This document shows, piece after piece, positions 1 to 8,579 of a stretch of 64,000 nucleotides of DNA. The position numbers were made by a program, and so were the translations under genes. Origin of the DNA: Zobellia roscoffensis (lineage in GTDB: Bacteria > Bacteroidota > Bacteroidia > Flavobacteriales > Flavobacteriaceae); NCBI RefSeq assembly GCF_015330165.1, contig NZ_JADDXT010000002.1:1796504-1860503 (forward strand), written 5' to 3'. The stretch's first letter is position 1, and each line of letters opens with the position of its first letter. Under the pieces are notes generated by a model. It ran no database searches, was not told where the DNA came from, and worked only from the letters and a program-made list of their open reading frames with translations.

Positions 1-1605
1 AGCCGCTTGGGATACTATAATGCTCCAAATCCTGACCCAACATATTACCGTTATCTGCCTAGTTTTTACATTAACAGCCCCGTGGGAGCCAATTTTATCA
101 GTGCAAATACGGCAAAAGAAGGTTTCTTGAACAGTCCTCAAATGGATTGGAGCCAAATTTATACCGCTAACTCAAATGGGCAGGCTGCTTATGTGTTGTA
201 TGATGATGTTGCAGATGATACCCAGATCGGTGCTAACATGGTCGGAAATCTAATTTTGACAGATAGGTTTTTAATGGATTTTGGTTTGACGTATAAAAAT
301 TCAAGCTCCAAAAATTATGCAATAATTAATGATTTGTTCGATGCCGATTTTCATACAGATATTGATCCTTTTTCAGAAACCCTGAATGATAGGAATGGTT
401 CAGTAGAGAAAATTGAAGGCGAAATTTTCAATTATAAGTATCGAATGGGTGCCGATCAGTTTGAATCATTTGTTCAATTCAGATACAATAAAGAAAAGTG
501 GAGTGCCTTTATAGCTGGAAGGTACATGATAACTAATTACCAACGAGAAGGTCTCTTTAGTAATGATCGTTACCCTGATAATTCTTTGGGTAAAGGAGGG
601 CCTGTTGGGTTTAATACGTACGGTATCAAATCAGGTTTTACGTATAAGGTAACGGAAAGGCATTGGCTTTCTGCACATGGGTCGTACATGAAAAAACCTC
701 CAGTGCTTCAAAATGTTTTTATCAATCCAAGGGAGAACAATAGAATTGTTCCCAATATTCAAAGTGAAATAAACTCAACCTTAGACCTTAATTATTATTT
801 ACGCCTTCCAAAATTGACAGGGAGGCTCACAGGTTTTTATACCCGTTTTCAAAATACAACAGACGTTAATTTCTTTTTTGTTGATGCGGGTGTGGGGTCA
901 GACTTTGTTCAGGAAGTACTTACAGGTCTAGATAAGCTGCATATGGGTACGGAATTAGGCTTGGAGTACCAATTGTCATCCGCAGTAAAATTAACGGCTG
1001 TAGCTGCCGTGGGCAAGTATGTGTATGCAAGCAATCCTAATGTGGCCATAAATTTTGATACGGCAGGTAGAGAAGAAGACCTTATCAATTTAGAAGGTAC
1101 GGTTGATTTGGGCTTAGCGAATATAAAAGACTACAAATTGGCACAAGGTCCGCAGCAAGCTTATGCGATTGGTGTAGAATACCGTGATCCCAAATATTGG
1201 TGGGTGGGTGCAACTACAAATTATCTGGCAAATAACTATACCAATATATCAACCATTACTCGAACCCAAAGTTTTTACGTAGACCCGGAGACCAATCAAC
1301 CTTTTCTAGATGCGACGGAAGAAAATGTAAGTCAAATATTAAATCAAAAACCATTGGATAATTTTTACCTTCTTAATCTAGTAGGTGGTAAATCTTGGTT
1401 AAAAAAAGGAAAATATATTAGTGTTTTTGCAAGTGTAAATAATCTATTTGATGCGGTTTATAGAACCGGAGGTTATGAGCAGAGCCGTAATGGTAATTAT
1501 GGACAATTTAAGCAAGATAATTTGAGCGGAACACCATCTTTTGCTCCTAAATATTGGTACGGGTATGGGCGGACTTATTTTTTGAATCTAGCATACAGCT
1601 TTTAA
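1..1605 (+). CDS. TonB-dependent receptor, C-terminal part (5' truncated by window edge)
   Basis: Only the last 534 codons are present. The frame is open to base 1, so the signal peptide and plug domain lie upstream of the window. What remains is barrel: alternating amphipathic strands rich in Tyr/Phe/Asn, a near-terminal NLFDAVYR segment typical of the last strands of these receptors, and a terminal aromatic strand ending in AYSF, as expected for outer-membrane barrel assembly. It would import a substrate across the outer membrane using TonB/ExbBD energy. The substrate cannot be read from this part. A lipoprotein gene begins one base after the stop codon, so the two are surely co-transcribed. 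Confidence 0.9.
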   Translation, partial: SRLGYYNAPNPDPTYYRYLPSFYINSPVGANFISANTAKEGFLNSPQMDWSQIYTANSNGQAAYVLYDDVADDTQIGANMVGNLILTDRFLMDFGLTYKNSSSKNYAIINDLFDADFHTDIDPFSETLNDRNGSVEKIEGEIFNYKYRMGADQFESFVQFRYNKEKWSAFIAGRYMITNYQREGLFSNDRYPDNSLGKGGPVGFNTYGIKSGFTYKVTERHWLSAHGSYMKKPPVLQNVFINPRENNRIVPNIQSEINSTLDLNYYLRLPKLTGRLTGFYTRFQNTTDVNFFFVDAGVGSDFVQEVLTGLDKLHMGTELGLEYQLSSAVKLTAVAAVGKYVYASNPNVAINFDTAGREEDLINLEGTVDLGLANIKDYKLAQGPQQAYAIGVEYRDPKYWWVGATTNYLANNYTNISTITRTQSFYVDPETNQPFLDATEENVSQILNQKPLDNFYLLNLVGGKSWLKKGKYISVFASVNNLFDAVYRTGGYEQSRNGNYGQFKQDNLSGTPSFAPKYWYGYGRTYFLNLAYSF

Positions 1606-1606
1606 T

Positions 1607-2980
1607 ATGAAAGAATATTTCAATTGGGATAAATTATTTCTAAAATTCACGGTTATTATGACCGTATGTTTCTGTGGTTGTGTGAAGAGTAAAAGTTATG
1701 ATTTACCATCAGATAATTGTGTTTCTGAGTTGGGAGTGAATGCTACCTTTTCGGAAGTGAAAAGTCTTTACAAGGACGATACTTTCCAAATACAGGAGGA
1801 TTTGATTATTGAGGGCTATGTGGTTTCTTCAGATGCTGACGGTAACTTTTTTAGTGTATTGTACTTTCAGGATAGTCCAATGACACCAACAGAAGGTTTT
1901 CAAATAGAAATAGACGTACGCGATTCCCATTTGTTTTACCCTGTGGGAACGAAAATAGCAATCAAACTAAAAGGACTCTATCTTGGTAAAAGTAAAGATG
2001 TCTTTAAACTGGGGGCTACTTTCACTTCTTTTGGGAATGTTTCCGTAGGGAGATTGCCTGCAGCAATAGTTAATGAGCATATATTTAGATTTTGTGATGG
2101 TAAAGAAGTGATAGAGCCTACGGCAATTTCAATTACAGATGTTAATAAAGAACTAACAAATACACTAGTAAGATTAACTGACGTAGAATTTAAAGAAGAA
2201 GAATTGGGGAGGACCTATGCAGAAGTAGGTGAGGAGACAGAGCGTATACTGACTGATTGTAACGATAATGAAATTGTTACTGTAAATAGTGGGTATTCTG
2301 ATTTCCAAGCCCAAACTCTTCCAGATGGAAGAGGGGATTTAATTGGTGTTTTGTTGCGAGAAAATGATACGTATAAAATTAGCATCCGAAGTACTTCAGA
2401 TATCAATTTCAACCAAGAACATTGTGCTGAATTGATAGATGAATTTACCTCTGAGAACATCCTTATTTCAGAACTGGCGGATCCTGATAATAATGCTTCG
2501 GCCAGATTTGTGGAACTTTATAATTCATCTGATGAAGATTTGAATTTGAAAGGTTGGAAATTAAAACGGTATACCAACGCAAATACCGAGGTCAGTTCAG
2601 AAATAGATTTATCCACATTAATAATTAAAGCGAAAAGTTATTTAGTGATTTCACCCAATGAAGAAGAGTTTGAAAAAGTTTATGGTTTTGCACCTGATTT
2701 AGGGGTGGGAACCAATAGTCCGGCAGATTCTAATGGTGATGATAACTTAGAATTAGTAGACCCTTTTGAAGCAGTTATAGATATTTTTGGAGTTATTGGT
2801 GAAGACGGAACGGGAACCGACCATGAGTTTGAAGATGGAAGAGCGATACGAAAAGAAGAACTCTTTAAAGGCAGTTCAGTATATAATATAGAGGAGTGGG
2901 TAATCTTTAATGATACCGGTGGGCCAGGAACTATTAACCAGCCAAAAATGGCTCCTGATGATTTTTCTCCAAAAGAATAG
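1607..2980 (+). CDS. DUF5689 / lamin-tail-domain lipoprotein
   Basis: 457 residues. A hydrophobic N-terminus ends in a lipobox-like FCGC, so it is probably a lipoprotein. Residues about 45-270 look like DUF5689 (OB-fold-like, with the EGYVVSSDADGNFF start seen in that family). Residues about 285-400 form a lamin-tail domain (ILISELADPDN, FVELYNSS, LNLKGWKLKR). Both domains are common in secreted or surface proteins of Bacteroidota; the lamin-tail fold is often attached to nucleases, but no nuclease domain is seen here. It starts one base after the TonB receptor stop and is probably its surface partner. The exact function is unknown. It ends 14 bp from the convergent receiver gene. Confidence 0.8.
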   Translation: MKEYFNWDKLFLKFTVIMTVCFCGCVKSKSYDLPSDNCVSELGVNATFSEVKSLYKDDTFQIQEDLIIEGYVVSSDADGNFFSVLYFQDSPMTPTEGFQIEIDVRDSHLFYPVGTKIAIKLKGLYLGKSKDVFKLGATFTSFGNVSVGRLPAAIVNEHIFRFCDGKEVIEPTAISITDVNKELTNTLVRLTDVEFKEEELGRTYAEVGEETERILTDCNDNEIVTVNSGYSDFQAQTLPDGRGDLIGVLLRENDTYKISIRSTSDINFNQEHCAELIDEFTSENILISELADPDNNASARFVELYNSSDEDLNLKGWKLKRYTNANTEVSSEIDLSTLIIKAKSYLVISPNEEEFEKVYGFAPDLGVGTNSPADSNGDDNLELVDPFEAVIDIFGVIGEDGTGTDHEFEDGRAIRKEELFKGSSVYNIEEWVIFNDTGGPGTINQPKMAPDDFSPKE

Positions 2981-2994
2981 GGATAGATAAATTT

Positions 2995-3387
2995 TTAAAG
3001 AAGAATACCTTCTAATTGATCGGCATAAATGGGTTTAATAAGGTAGTTGTCTTCTAGGTTAAATGTTTTGGCAGTTTCCAAATCCTTTGGATTTATGGAA
3101 GAAGTCATCATATATATGGTGGGTTCTTTTCTGTCCTTTGGCCAAATCTGACGCATTTCTGAAATAAAATCCCATCCACCCATTACAGGCATGTTTATAT
3201 CTATAAGTATTAGTAAGGGAAGTTCTATGTTTTCGCCAATCATTTCTTGAAAACTCTCAATTGCATCAAGGCCATTTTCGTAAACTAATAATTCTGATGA
3301 GGACTCTAAAGCCTGCAGAGCTCGTTTTAATCCAAACACAACTATTGCATCATCATCAACAATGCAAATTTTATCAAATTTGTTCAT
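2995..3387 (-). CDS. single-domain response regulator (CheY/Rcp1-like)
   Basis: 130 residues, a receiver domain with no output domain. Visible catalytic residues: acidic pocket D11-D13, phospho-acceptor D63 in LIDINMP, T95/S96 in MMTSS and K118 in LIKPI. The pattern matches the stand-alone receivers often encoded beside PAS kinases in Flavobacteriia, which act through phosphotransfer or protein contact and not DNA binding. It is the last gene of a minus-strand row with a second receiver and a PAS kinase, 81 bp after the second receiver. Confidence 0.9.
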   Translation of the reverse strand: MNKFDKICIVDDDAIVVFGLKRALQALESSSELLVYENGLDAIESFQEMIGENIELPLLILIDINMPVMGGWDFISEMRQIWPKDRKEPTIYMMTSSINPKDLETAKTFNLEDNYLIKPIYADQLEGILL

Positions 3388-3468
3388 TTATTTTGGGGGT
3401 AGAAATGGTTAGTTTTTTACGAAAAATATATACTATTTTCTCAATAGTCTATAAGCAAACAACTGCTT

Positions 3469-3894
3469 CTAGCTACCAATACTTTGAATAATACTATGTA
3501 AATCTTCTATAGAGATAGGTTTTAGAATATAATTGTTGACAATCTCATATTCTTGAATTCTTGCAATATCCCTAGGGTCAATAGATGAGCTTATAATGTA
3601 GATAGTAATCTCTTCACTATTATTATTATTATTATTAGGTATTTGAATAAACTCGTCCAAAAATTCCCACCCGTTCATTATAGGCATATTTATGTCCAAA
3701 AAAATCATAGAAGGCAATTCTTCTCCTTTTTCGATTATCTCTTTTAGACCGTCGTAAGCTGCCAAACCATCATTATATACAGTGATTTCATCTGCAAAAT
3801 CAACCTCTTTCATAATGCGTTTGGTGCCATAGATAAAAATAGGGTCATCATCTATAATACAAACGCTCTTAATTTTGGTTATTGTCATATTCAT
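3469..3894 (-). CDS. single-domain response regulator with poly-Asn loop
   Basis: 141 residues, receiver domain only: acidic pocket D15-D17, phospho-acceptor D67 in FLDINMP, the ISSS switch region and K125 in ILKPI. Its ATG overlaps the TGA of the upstream kinase by four bases (ATGA), so translation is coupled and the kinase is its likely phospho-donor. Residues 87-92 are six asparagines, all encoded by AAT (3619-3636), in the loop before beta-4 where the neighbouring receiver has a short charged loop. It is paralogous to the receiver at 2995-3387. Confidence 0.9.
   Translation of the reverse strand: MNMTITKIKSVCIIDDDPIFIYGTKRIMKEVDFADEITVYNDGLAAYDGLKEIIEKGEELPSMIFLDINMPIMNGWEFLDEFIQIPNNNNNNSEEITIYIISSSIDPRDIARIQEYEIVNNYILKPISIEDLHSIIQSIGS
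3619..3636 (-). repeat. (AAT)6 trinucleotide microsatellite in receiver gene
   Basis: Six perfect ATT units on the plus strand, read as six AAT asparagine codons on the coding strand. Length changes by whole units would keep the frame and alter only a surface loop. Confidence 0.9.
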
Positions 3895-6095
3895 ATCAAT
3901 GGTTTTTTAAAATGTAACTTAAAGGTTGTTCCCACATCTACGGCACTGTTTACTTCAATTTTGCCGTCCATAGCTTCTATTTGATTTTTCGTAATAAAAA
4001 GTCCTATTCCTTTGGCATCTTTATTCCGGTGAAAGGTTTTATACATACCAAACAGCTTGTCATTGTGCCGCTTTAAGTCTATACCTAATCCATTATCTTT
4101 AAATGAAATTATAATCTTGTCTAATTTTTTTTCTGAGCTTATTTTAATTAAAGGAGGTCTTTTGGGAGAACTATATTTAAGACTATTGGTGATTAGATTT
4201 AGAATAATACTGTCTAAATACGCCGGAATAGCTTTGATAATAAGGTCTTTGGCGATATTTATTTCGCAAATGGCATTTTTCTCCTGTATGATTAGGCTTA
4301 GATTCTTCTCTACGGCTCTAATGGATTTATAAAGATTAACATTCTTCATTTTTTCCATTGCGCCAATTTTTACCTGAACAACCTCATTTAGGTGTACTAT
4401 AGTTTCATTAAGGCTATCTGATGCACCGCGGAGCATATCCAATAAATTTTTACGTTCATCATCACTCTTTTCTTTAACTAGAAAATTGGTGAGCATAGAG
4501 AGGTTACTGGAGTGGGAGCGCAAATTGTGAGATACGATATGAGCAAAATTTAAAAGACTATCATTCTGTTCAGTGGTAATATCTACTAAGCGAGTTAGCT
4601 TTTTCTCGTTCTGGATTTGAGGGGTAATATCTGTTATTTGTGAAACAAAGTGAAGGATTTTCCCGTTTATATCCTTAACAGCAGTTGCTGTTAATATTCC
4701 ATAGATAATATGGCCGTCTTTATGAAAATACCTTTTTTCTAGCTTGTAGCTAGATTGGAGCCCCTTAATAACCCGTTTAACTAAATTTACATCACTATTA
4801 TAATCTTCTGGATGGCTTATGTCTTTGAAGTTCAAACCCAATAGTTCTTCTTCAGTATAACCAAAGCTAGAACAAAGGCTTTGGTTAACTTTTTCAAAGG
4901 AACCGTTCAAAGCTACTATTGCCATACCCGTATCAGAATTCTCAAAGGCACCATAAAATGATTCTTCACTCTTTTGGAGCTTCATCTCGGTGTTCTTCAG
5001 TTCAGTGATGTCATAGTTAGTGCCTACTAATTTTTTAACTTTACCTTCAATATTTTTCTGTAGTACGCCAATGGCTCTAATGTGTTTTATTACTCCATTA
5101 GGCCAGACAATCCTATATTGCGAATCAAAGTCCTGAATCCCAGCAATTGCCATTTCTATTTCTTGCTCAGCACGTTTTTTGTCTTCTGGGTGTACATGTT
5201 TAAGCCAAACCTCATAGGTTACAGGGCTACTATTTTCTTCAATTCCAAAAAGAGAGTACATAATGTTATCCCAAACCAATGATTTTGAGATTAAATCATA
5301 TTCCCAAATGCCTACATTGGCTCCTGTAGTAGCCAAAGCTAACCGTTCACTTACTTTATTAAAATTAAGTTCTATTTTCTTTTTTTCATCAATGTCTTGA
5401 AAAGTACCATATATGCGAACGCATTTTCCGTTTATAAATTCAACTTCTCCTTTGGCTCGGACCCATAATTCATTATCATTTGCAGTGACGATTATTAATT
5501 CTGTATCCCAAGGGGTGCCTTCTGTAATAGCATTGGTTACTAAGCTTGTTATTCTTTCCCTGTGTTCTCCTTTTTTATAAAAATTTATACCGGTTTCTAA
5601 ATTGGGTAGAAAATCTTGGGGTACTTCGTGTATTTCTTTCGTTATATCTGTCCAATACACATCATTGGTGGCCATATCAACTTCCCAGCCTCCTATTCTG
5701 GCAACTCTTTCCGCTTTTGCGTAAAGTTCTTCTCGTTGTCTGGTCTCCGTCACATCTTCTAAAAGAACAATTAGACCGCCAATTTCTTCATTGGCATCGG
5801 TCCATGCATTTATTTTCCATTTTAACCATTGTATTTTGCCGTTCGGATAAATGAATTTCTCACCGTCACTAAGGTTTTTAGACCCTTTTTCAAGGCATTC
5901 CTTAAATATGGATCTTAGTTTTTTTGGGGTACTTGGAATGACGTCAAAATAATTCTTTCCAGTAATTGATTTGTGGTCGTGGCAAAAATTATCTAGCCAG
6001 ATTTTAGAATTTCCTGCAAAACGTAATTGAGTATCTAGGATAGCAACTGCGCTGGGGGAATCTTTGATTAATGAAGTTATCGAAAGAGTTTGCAA
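3891..6095 (-). CDS. PAS-domain sensor histidine kinase
   Basis: 734 residues with no obvious membrane segment, so a cytoplasmic sensor. Four PAS/PAC modules are visible at about 5-115, 125-240, 245-370 and 375-495; several end in the typical DITE-like linker. The dimerisation/phospho-acceptor region holds H523 in IVSHNLRSH. The ATPase domain has an N box (NLITNSLKY), a G1 box (DNGLGID) and a G2 box (KGIGLFI). Start: TTG at 6095, since no in-frame ATG lies nearby; a -7-like TATTTTTA lies about 20 bp upstream on this strand. The gene is translationally coupled to a receiver protein. The signal is unknown; PAS modules usually bind small molecules or cofactors. Confidence 0.93.
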   Translation of the reverse strand: MQTLSITSLIKDSPSAVAILDTQLRFAGNSKIWLDNFCHDHKSITGKNYFDVIPSTPKKLRSIFKECLEKGSKNLSDGEKFIYPNGKIQWLKWKINAWTDANEEIGGLIVLLEDVTETRQREELYAKAERVARIGGWEVDMATNDVYWTDITKEIHEVPQDFLPNLETGINFYKKGEHRERITSLVTNAITEGTPWDTELIIVTANDNELWVRAKGEVEFINGKCVRIYGTFQDIDEKKKIELNFNKVSERLALATTGANVGIWEYDLISKSLVWDNIMYSLFGIEENSSPVTYEVWLKHVHPEDKKRAEQEIEMAIAGIQDFDSQYRIVWPNGVIKHIRAIGVLQKNIEGKVKKLVGTNYDITELKNTEMKLQKSEESFYGAFENSDTGMAIVALNGSFEKVNQSLCSSFGYTEEELLGLNFKDISHPEDYNSDVNLVKRVIKGLQSSYKLEKRYFHKDGHIIYGILTATAVKDINGKILHFVSQITDITPQIQNEKKLTRLVDITTEQNDSLLNFAHIVSHNLRSHSSNLSMLTNFLVKEKSDDERKNLLDMLRGASDSLNETIVHLNEVVQVKIGAMEKMKNVNLYKSIRAVEKNLSLIIQEKNAICEINIAKDLIIKAIPAYLDSIILNLITNSLKYSSPKRPPLIKISSEKKLDKIIISFKDNGLGIDLKRHNDKLFGMYKTFHRNKDAKGIGLFITKNQIEAMDGKIEVNSAVDVGTTFKLHFKKPLI

Positions 6096-6177
6096 TTTAT
6101 AGTCGTTTTATTGTAAAAATAGGATTTAAACATCAATAAGAAGGTTTTATTAATGCTCTAGGCCAGTACATTTAACA

Positions 6178-6194
6178 CAATTCAATGTGAATTG
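6178..6194. promoter_or_regulatory. perfect inverted repeat, possible operator
   Basis: CAATTCA-ATG-TGAATTG: 7-bp perfect arms with a 3-bp centre, in the kinase-catalase divergent region. The short spacing fits a dimeric regulator site better than a terminator because no T-run follows. No known family is assigned. Confidence 0.35.
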
Positions 6195-6251
6195 AGGAAA
6201 ATAAGATATGAAAAAACTGTCAGAATAAACATTTAACATGCATTAAAATCC

Positions 6252-6267
6252 TACAAAATATTTTGTA
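6252..6267. promoter_or_regulatory. perfect 16-bp palindrome upstream of catalase
   Basis: TACAAAATATTTTGTA is a perfect palindrome about 180 bp before the catalase start codon. It could be an operator for an oxidative-stress regulator, but it is AT-only in the middle and does not match the PerR or OxyR consensus closely. Confidence 0.35.
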
Positions 6268-6447
6268 ATCCTTCAAAAAATGATTTATTTAAAGGGATTC
6301 TATTTAAAGCGAGTTTTTTAATAGTCAAAATCTATTTTAAAATAATGTTTTAATATTATTTTTTTATACTTCGTTTATCGCTTTTTGGTACCTTTATTTT
6401 GAATAAATTGATAATCAGTAAAATAAGTACACTAAAACAATAAAAGC

Positions 6448-7938
6448 ATGAAAAAAAAATTAACTACATCAGCTGGTGCACCGGTTTCTAATAATCAACG
6501 CTCCAAAACTGCCGGAGAAAGAGGTCCTGTGCTTGTTCAAGATTATAAATTGTTAGAAAAGCTGGCACATCAAAATAGAGAACGAATACCCGAGCGAGTT
6601 GTACATGCTAAAGGGTGGGGTGCTATGGGTACGTTTACGGTAACTCATGATATTTCAAAATATACGTGTGCTAAGATATTTTCTAAAGTAGGTAGTAAAA
6701 CTCCAATTCTTTCTCGTTTTTCAACAGTTGCTGGAGAAATGGGTGCTGCAGATACAGAAAGAGATGTTCGTGGTTTTTCGCTTAAATTCTATACAGAAGA
6801 TGGTAATTGGGATTTGGTGGGTAATAATACACCTGTTTTTTTCTTAAGGGATGGATACAAGTTTCCAGATTTCATTCATACCCAAAAGAGACATCCAAGA
6901 ACTAATTTACGTTCTCCAGAAGCTATGTGGGACTATTGGTCACTTTCTCCAGAAAGTCTTCATCAGGTAACTATTTTGATGTCTGACAGGGGTATTCCTA
7001 CTACGCCAATGCATATGAACGGTTACGGATCTCACACATTTAGCTTTTGGAATAATGATGGCGAGCGTTTTTGGGTAAAATTTCATTTTAAAACTCAACA
7101 AGGTCATAAACATTACACCAATGACGAGAGTGCCGAAATCATTGGTCAGACAAGAGAAAAATATCAAGAAGAACTTTTTGGTGCAATTGAAGCGGGGAAC
7201 TTCCCAAAATGGACATTAAAAGTTCAGATTATGCCAGAGGCAGATGCTGAGAAAACACCATATAATCCGTTCGATTTAACAAAAGTATGGCCACATGCAG
7301 ACTACCCGTTAATTGAGGTGGGAGAATTGGAATTGAATAAAAACCCTGATAATTACTGGCAATATGTTGAGAATGCTGCGTATTCACCTTCTAATGTAGT
7401 GCCGGGAATTGGTTTTTCTCCAGATAAAGTTTTGCAAGCGCGTATCTTTTCATATGCAGATGCTCACAGATATCGTTTAGGAACACATTACGAAGCCTTG
7501 CCTGCAAATTCCCCTATTACAGAGGTGAACCATTATAATAAAGACGGGGCAATGCGCTTTTTTACAAATGATTTTGGAACACCAGATGCCTATTACGAAC
7601 CTAATTCAAAAGGAGGTCCGGAAGAAGTGCCCAGCGCAGAAGAGCCACCAATGAAAATTAGTGGAGATGCCATGCGTTATGAAGAGAATGATACTTTTGG
7701 GGATTATAAACAGCCAGGAGATTTGTTTCGTATGTTTAACGAAGGCCAGAGAGAACGTCTGTTTAATAACATAGCAGGGGCCATGGATGGTGTTTCTGAG
7801 GAAATTGTTCAACGTCAATTAAAACATTTTTATGCTGCGGACCCCGCGTACGGAGCAGGAGTGGAAAAAGCCTTAAAAGACCAAAAGGGAGGCATTGATC
7901 CAAATTCTAACGTAAGGCCAGAAGAAGTAGGGGCCTAG
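6448..7938 (+). CDS. katA: monofunctional heme catalase
   Basis: 496 residues, a small-subunit (clade 3-like) catalase that turns hydrogen peroxide into water and oxygen. The distal-pocket histidine is H53 in ERVVHAKG, the catalytic asparagine is in GNNTPVFF (126-127), and the heme-ligand tyrosine is Y336 in RIFSYADAHRYRLG. No signal peptide, so cytoplasmic. Its gene is followed by a strong terminator and then an ankyrin-repeat gene; such pairs are known from Pseudomonas (katB-ankB) and Campylobacter (katA-Cj1386), where the ankyrin protein supports catalase activity. Regulation is probably from the 352-bp upstream region. Confidence 0.97.
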   Translation: MKKKLTTSAGAPVSNNQRSKTAGERGPVLVQDYKLLEKLAHQNRERIPERVVHAKGWGAMGTFTVTHDISKYTCAKIFSKVGSKTPILSRFSTVAGEMGAADTERDVRGFSLKFYTEDGNWDLVGNNTPVFFLRDGYKFPDFIHTQKRHPRTNLRSPEAMWDYWSLSPESLHQVTILMSDRGIPTTPMHMNGYGSHTFSFWNNDGERFWVKFHFKTQQGHKHYTNDESAEIIGQTREKYQEELFGAIEAGNFPKWTLKVQIMPEADAEKTPYNPFDLTKVWPHADYPLIEVGELELNKNPDNYWQYVENAAYSPSNVVPGIGFSPDKVLQARIFSYADAHRYRLGTHYEALPANSPITEVNHYNKDGAMRFFTNDFGTPDAYYEPNSKGGPEEVPSAEEPPMKISGDAMRYEENDTFGDYKQPGDLFRMFNEGQRERLFNNIAGAMDGVSEEIVQRQLKHFYAADPAYGAGVEKALKDQKGGIDPNSNVRPEEVGA

Positions 7939-7987
7939 TTTTTAATTTAAATAGCGAATTAAGAAGAATTTGATTTAATAAAAGAGT

Positions 7988-8020
7988 AGAGCCACGGCAT
8001 ATACCGTGGCTCTTTTGTTT
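7988..8020 (+). terminator. rho-independent terminator after catalase
   Basis: A 10-bp perfect stem AGAGCCACGG / CCGTGGCTCT (7988-7997, 8004-8013) with a 6-base loop, followed by TTTTG and more T. Confidence 0.9.
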
Positions 8021-8092
8021 AAATTTATAAAAAAAAGAAGGCGAAACTTTATGTTTTAGAACATTTAGAAAGCAATCAATATAATACCGATT

Positions 8093-8566
8093 ATGAACGA
8101 TAAGTTTTTTAATGAAATACGTTTGGGCAACCTGGAAGAGGTAAATAAAATATTAAATGATAGTCCAGAATTAGTAAATACTATAGATCAAAGAGGGTCC
8201 ACTCCCCTTATTTTGGCAACATATTATGATCAAACTGAAATAGCGGAATTGTTGCTTAACAAAGGAGCGAAAATAGATGCAATAGATGCTTCCGGTAATA
8301 CAGCTTTAATGGGAGTTTGTTTTAAAGGTTTTTCTGGAATAGCTAAAATGTTGATAGAGAAAGGAGCCAATGTAAATGAGCGTAATTCCATGGGGGCAAC
8401 CTGCCTCATCTATGCAGCTACTTTTAATAGGGTTGAGATTGCTAAATTATTGTTAGATAAAGGAGTAGATACAACTGCCAAAGATACTAGGGGCAATACG
8501 GCTTTAGACCATGCAAAGATGCAAGGTGTTCCTGAGCTTATAGAATTATTAAATACTGAAGGCTAA
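8093..8566 (+). CDS. ankyrin-repeat protein (catalase-associated type)
   Basis: 157 residues, made almost wholly of about four ankyrin repeats (GSTPLILATYYDQTEIAELL, GNTALMGVCFKGFSGIAKML, GATCLIYAATFNRVEIAKLL, then GNTALDHAKM). No signal peptide, so cytoplasmic. Position next to a catalase gene matches AnkB and Cj1386, which are reported to aid catalase function, in Campylobacter by helping heme loading. That role here is inference from context. A terminator lies between the two genes, so it may have its own promoter. The Nudix gene follows after 13 bp, suggesting an ank-nudix-amidase operon. Confidence 0.88.
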   Translation: MNDKFFNEIRLGNLEEVNKILNDSPELVNTIDQRGSTPLILATYYDQTEIAELLLNKGAKIDAIDASGNTALMGVCFKGFSGIAKMLIEKGANVNERNSMGATCLIYAATFNRVEIAKLLLDKGVDTTAKDTRGNTALDHAKMQGVPELIELLNTEG

Positions 8567-8579
8567 TATTGAAGTAGGG

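Larger units (their letters stand above)
6096..6447. promoter_or_regulatory. 352-bp divergent intergenic region (kinase / catalase)
   Basis: Very AT-rich and without a credible ORF. It holds a -7-like element for the kinase on the minus strand (6114-6121), two perfect inverted repeats (6178-6194 and 6252-6267), and a TACCTTTA element at 6389-6396 that could be the catalase -7 box (Bacteroidota consensus TAnnTTTG). No clear -33 element is seen. Confidence 0.5.

Noticed and set aside
3600..3640. ATT repeats as a CRISPR array
   Set aside because: Pure trinucleotide run without spacers, inside a coding region.
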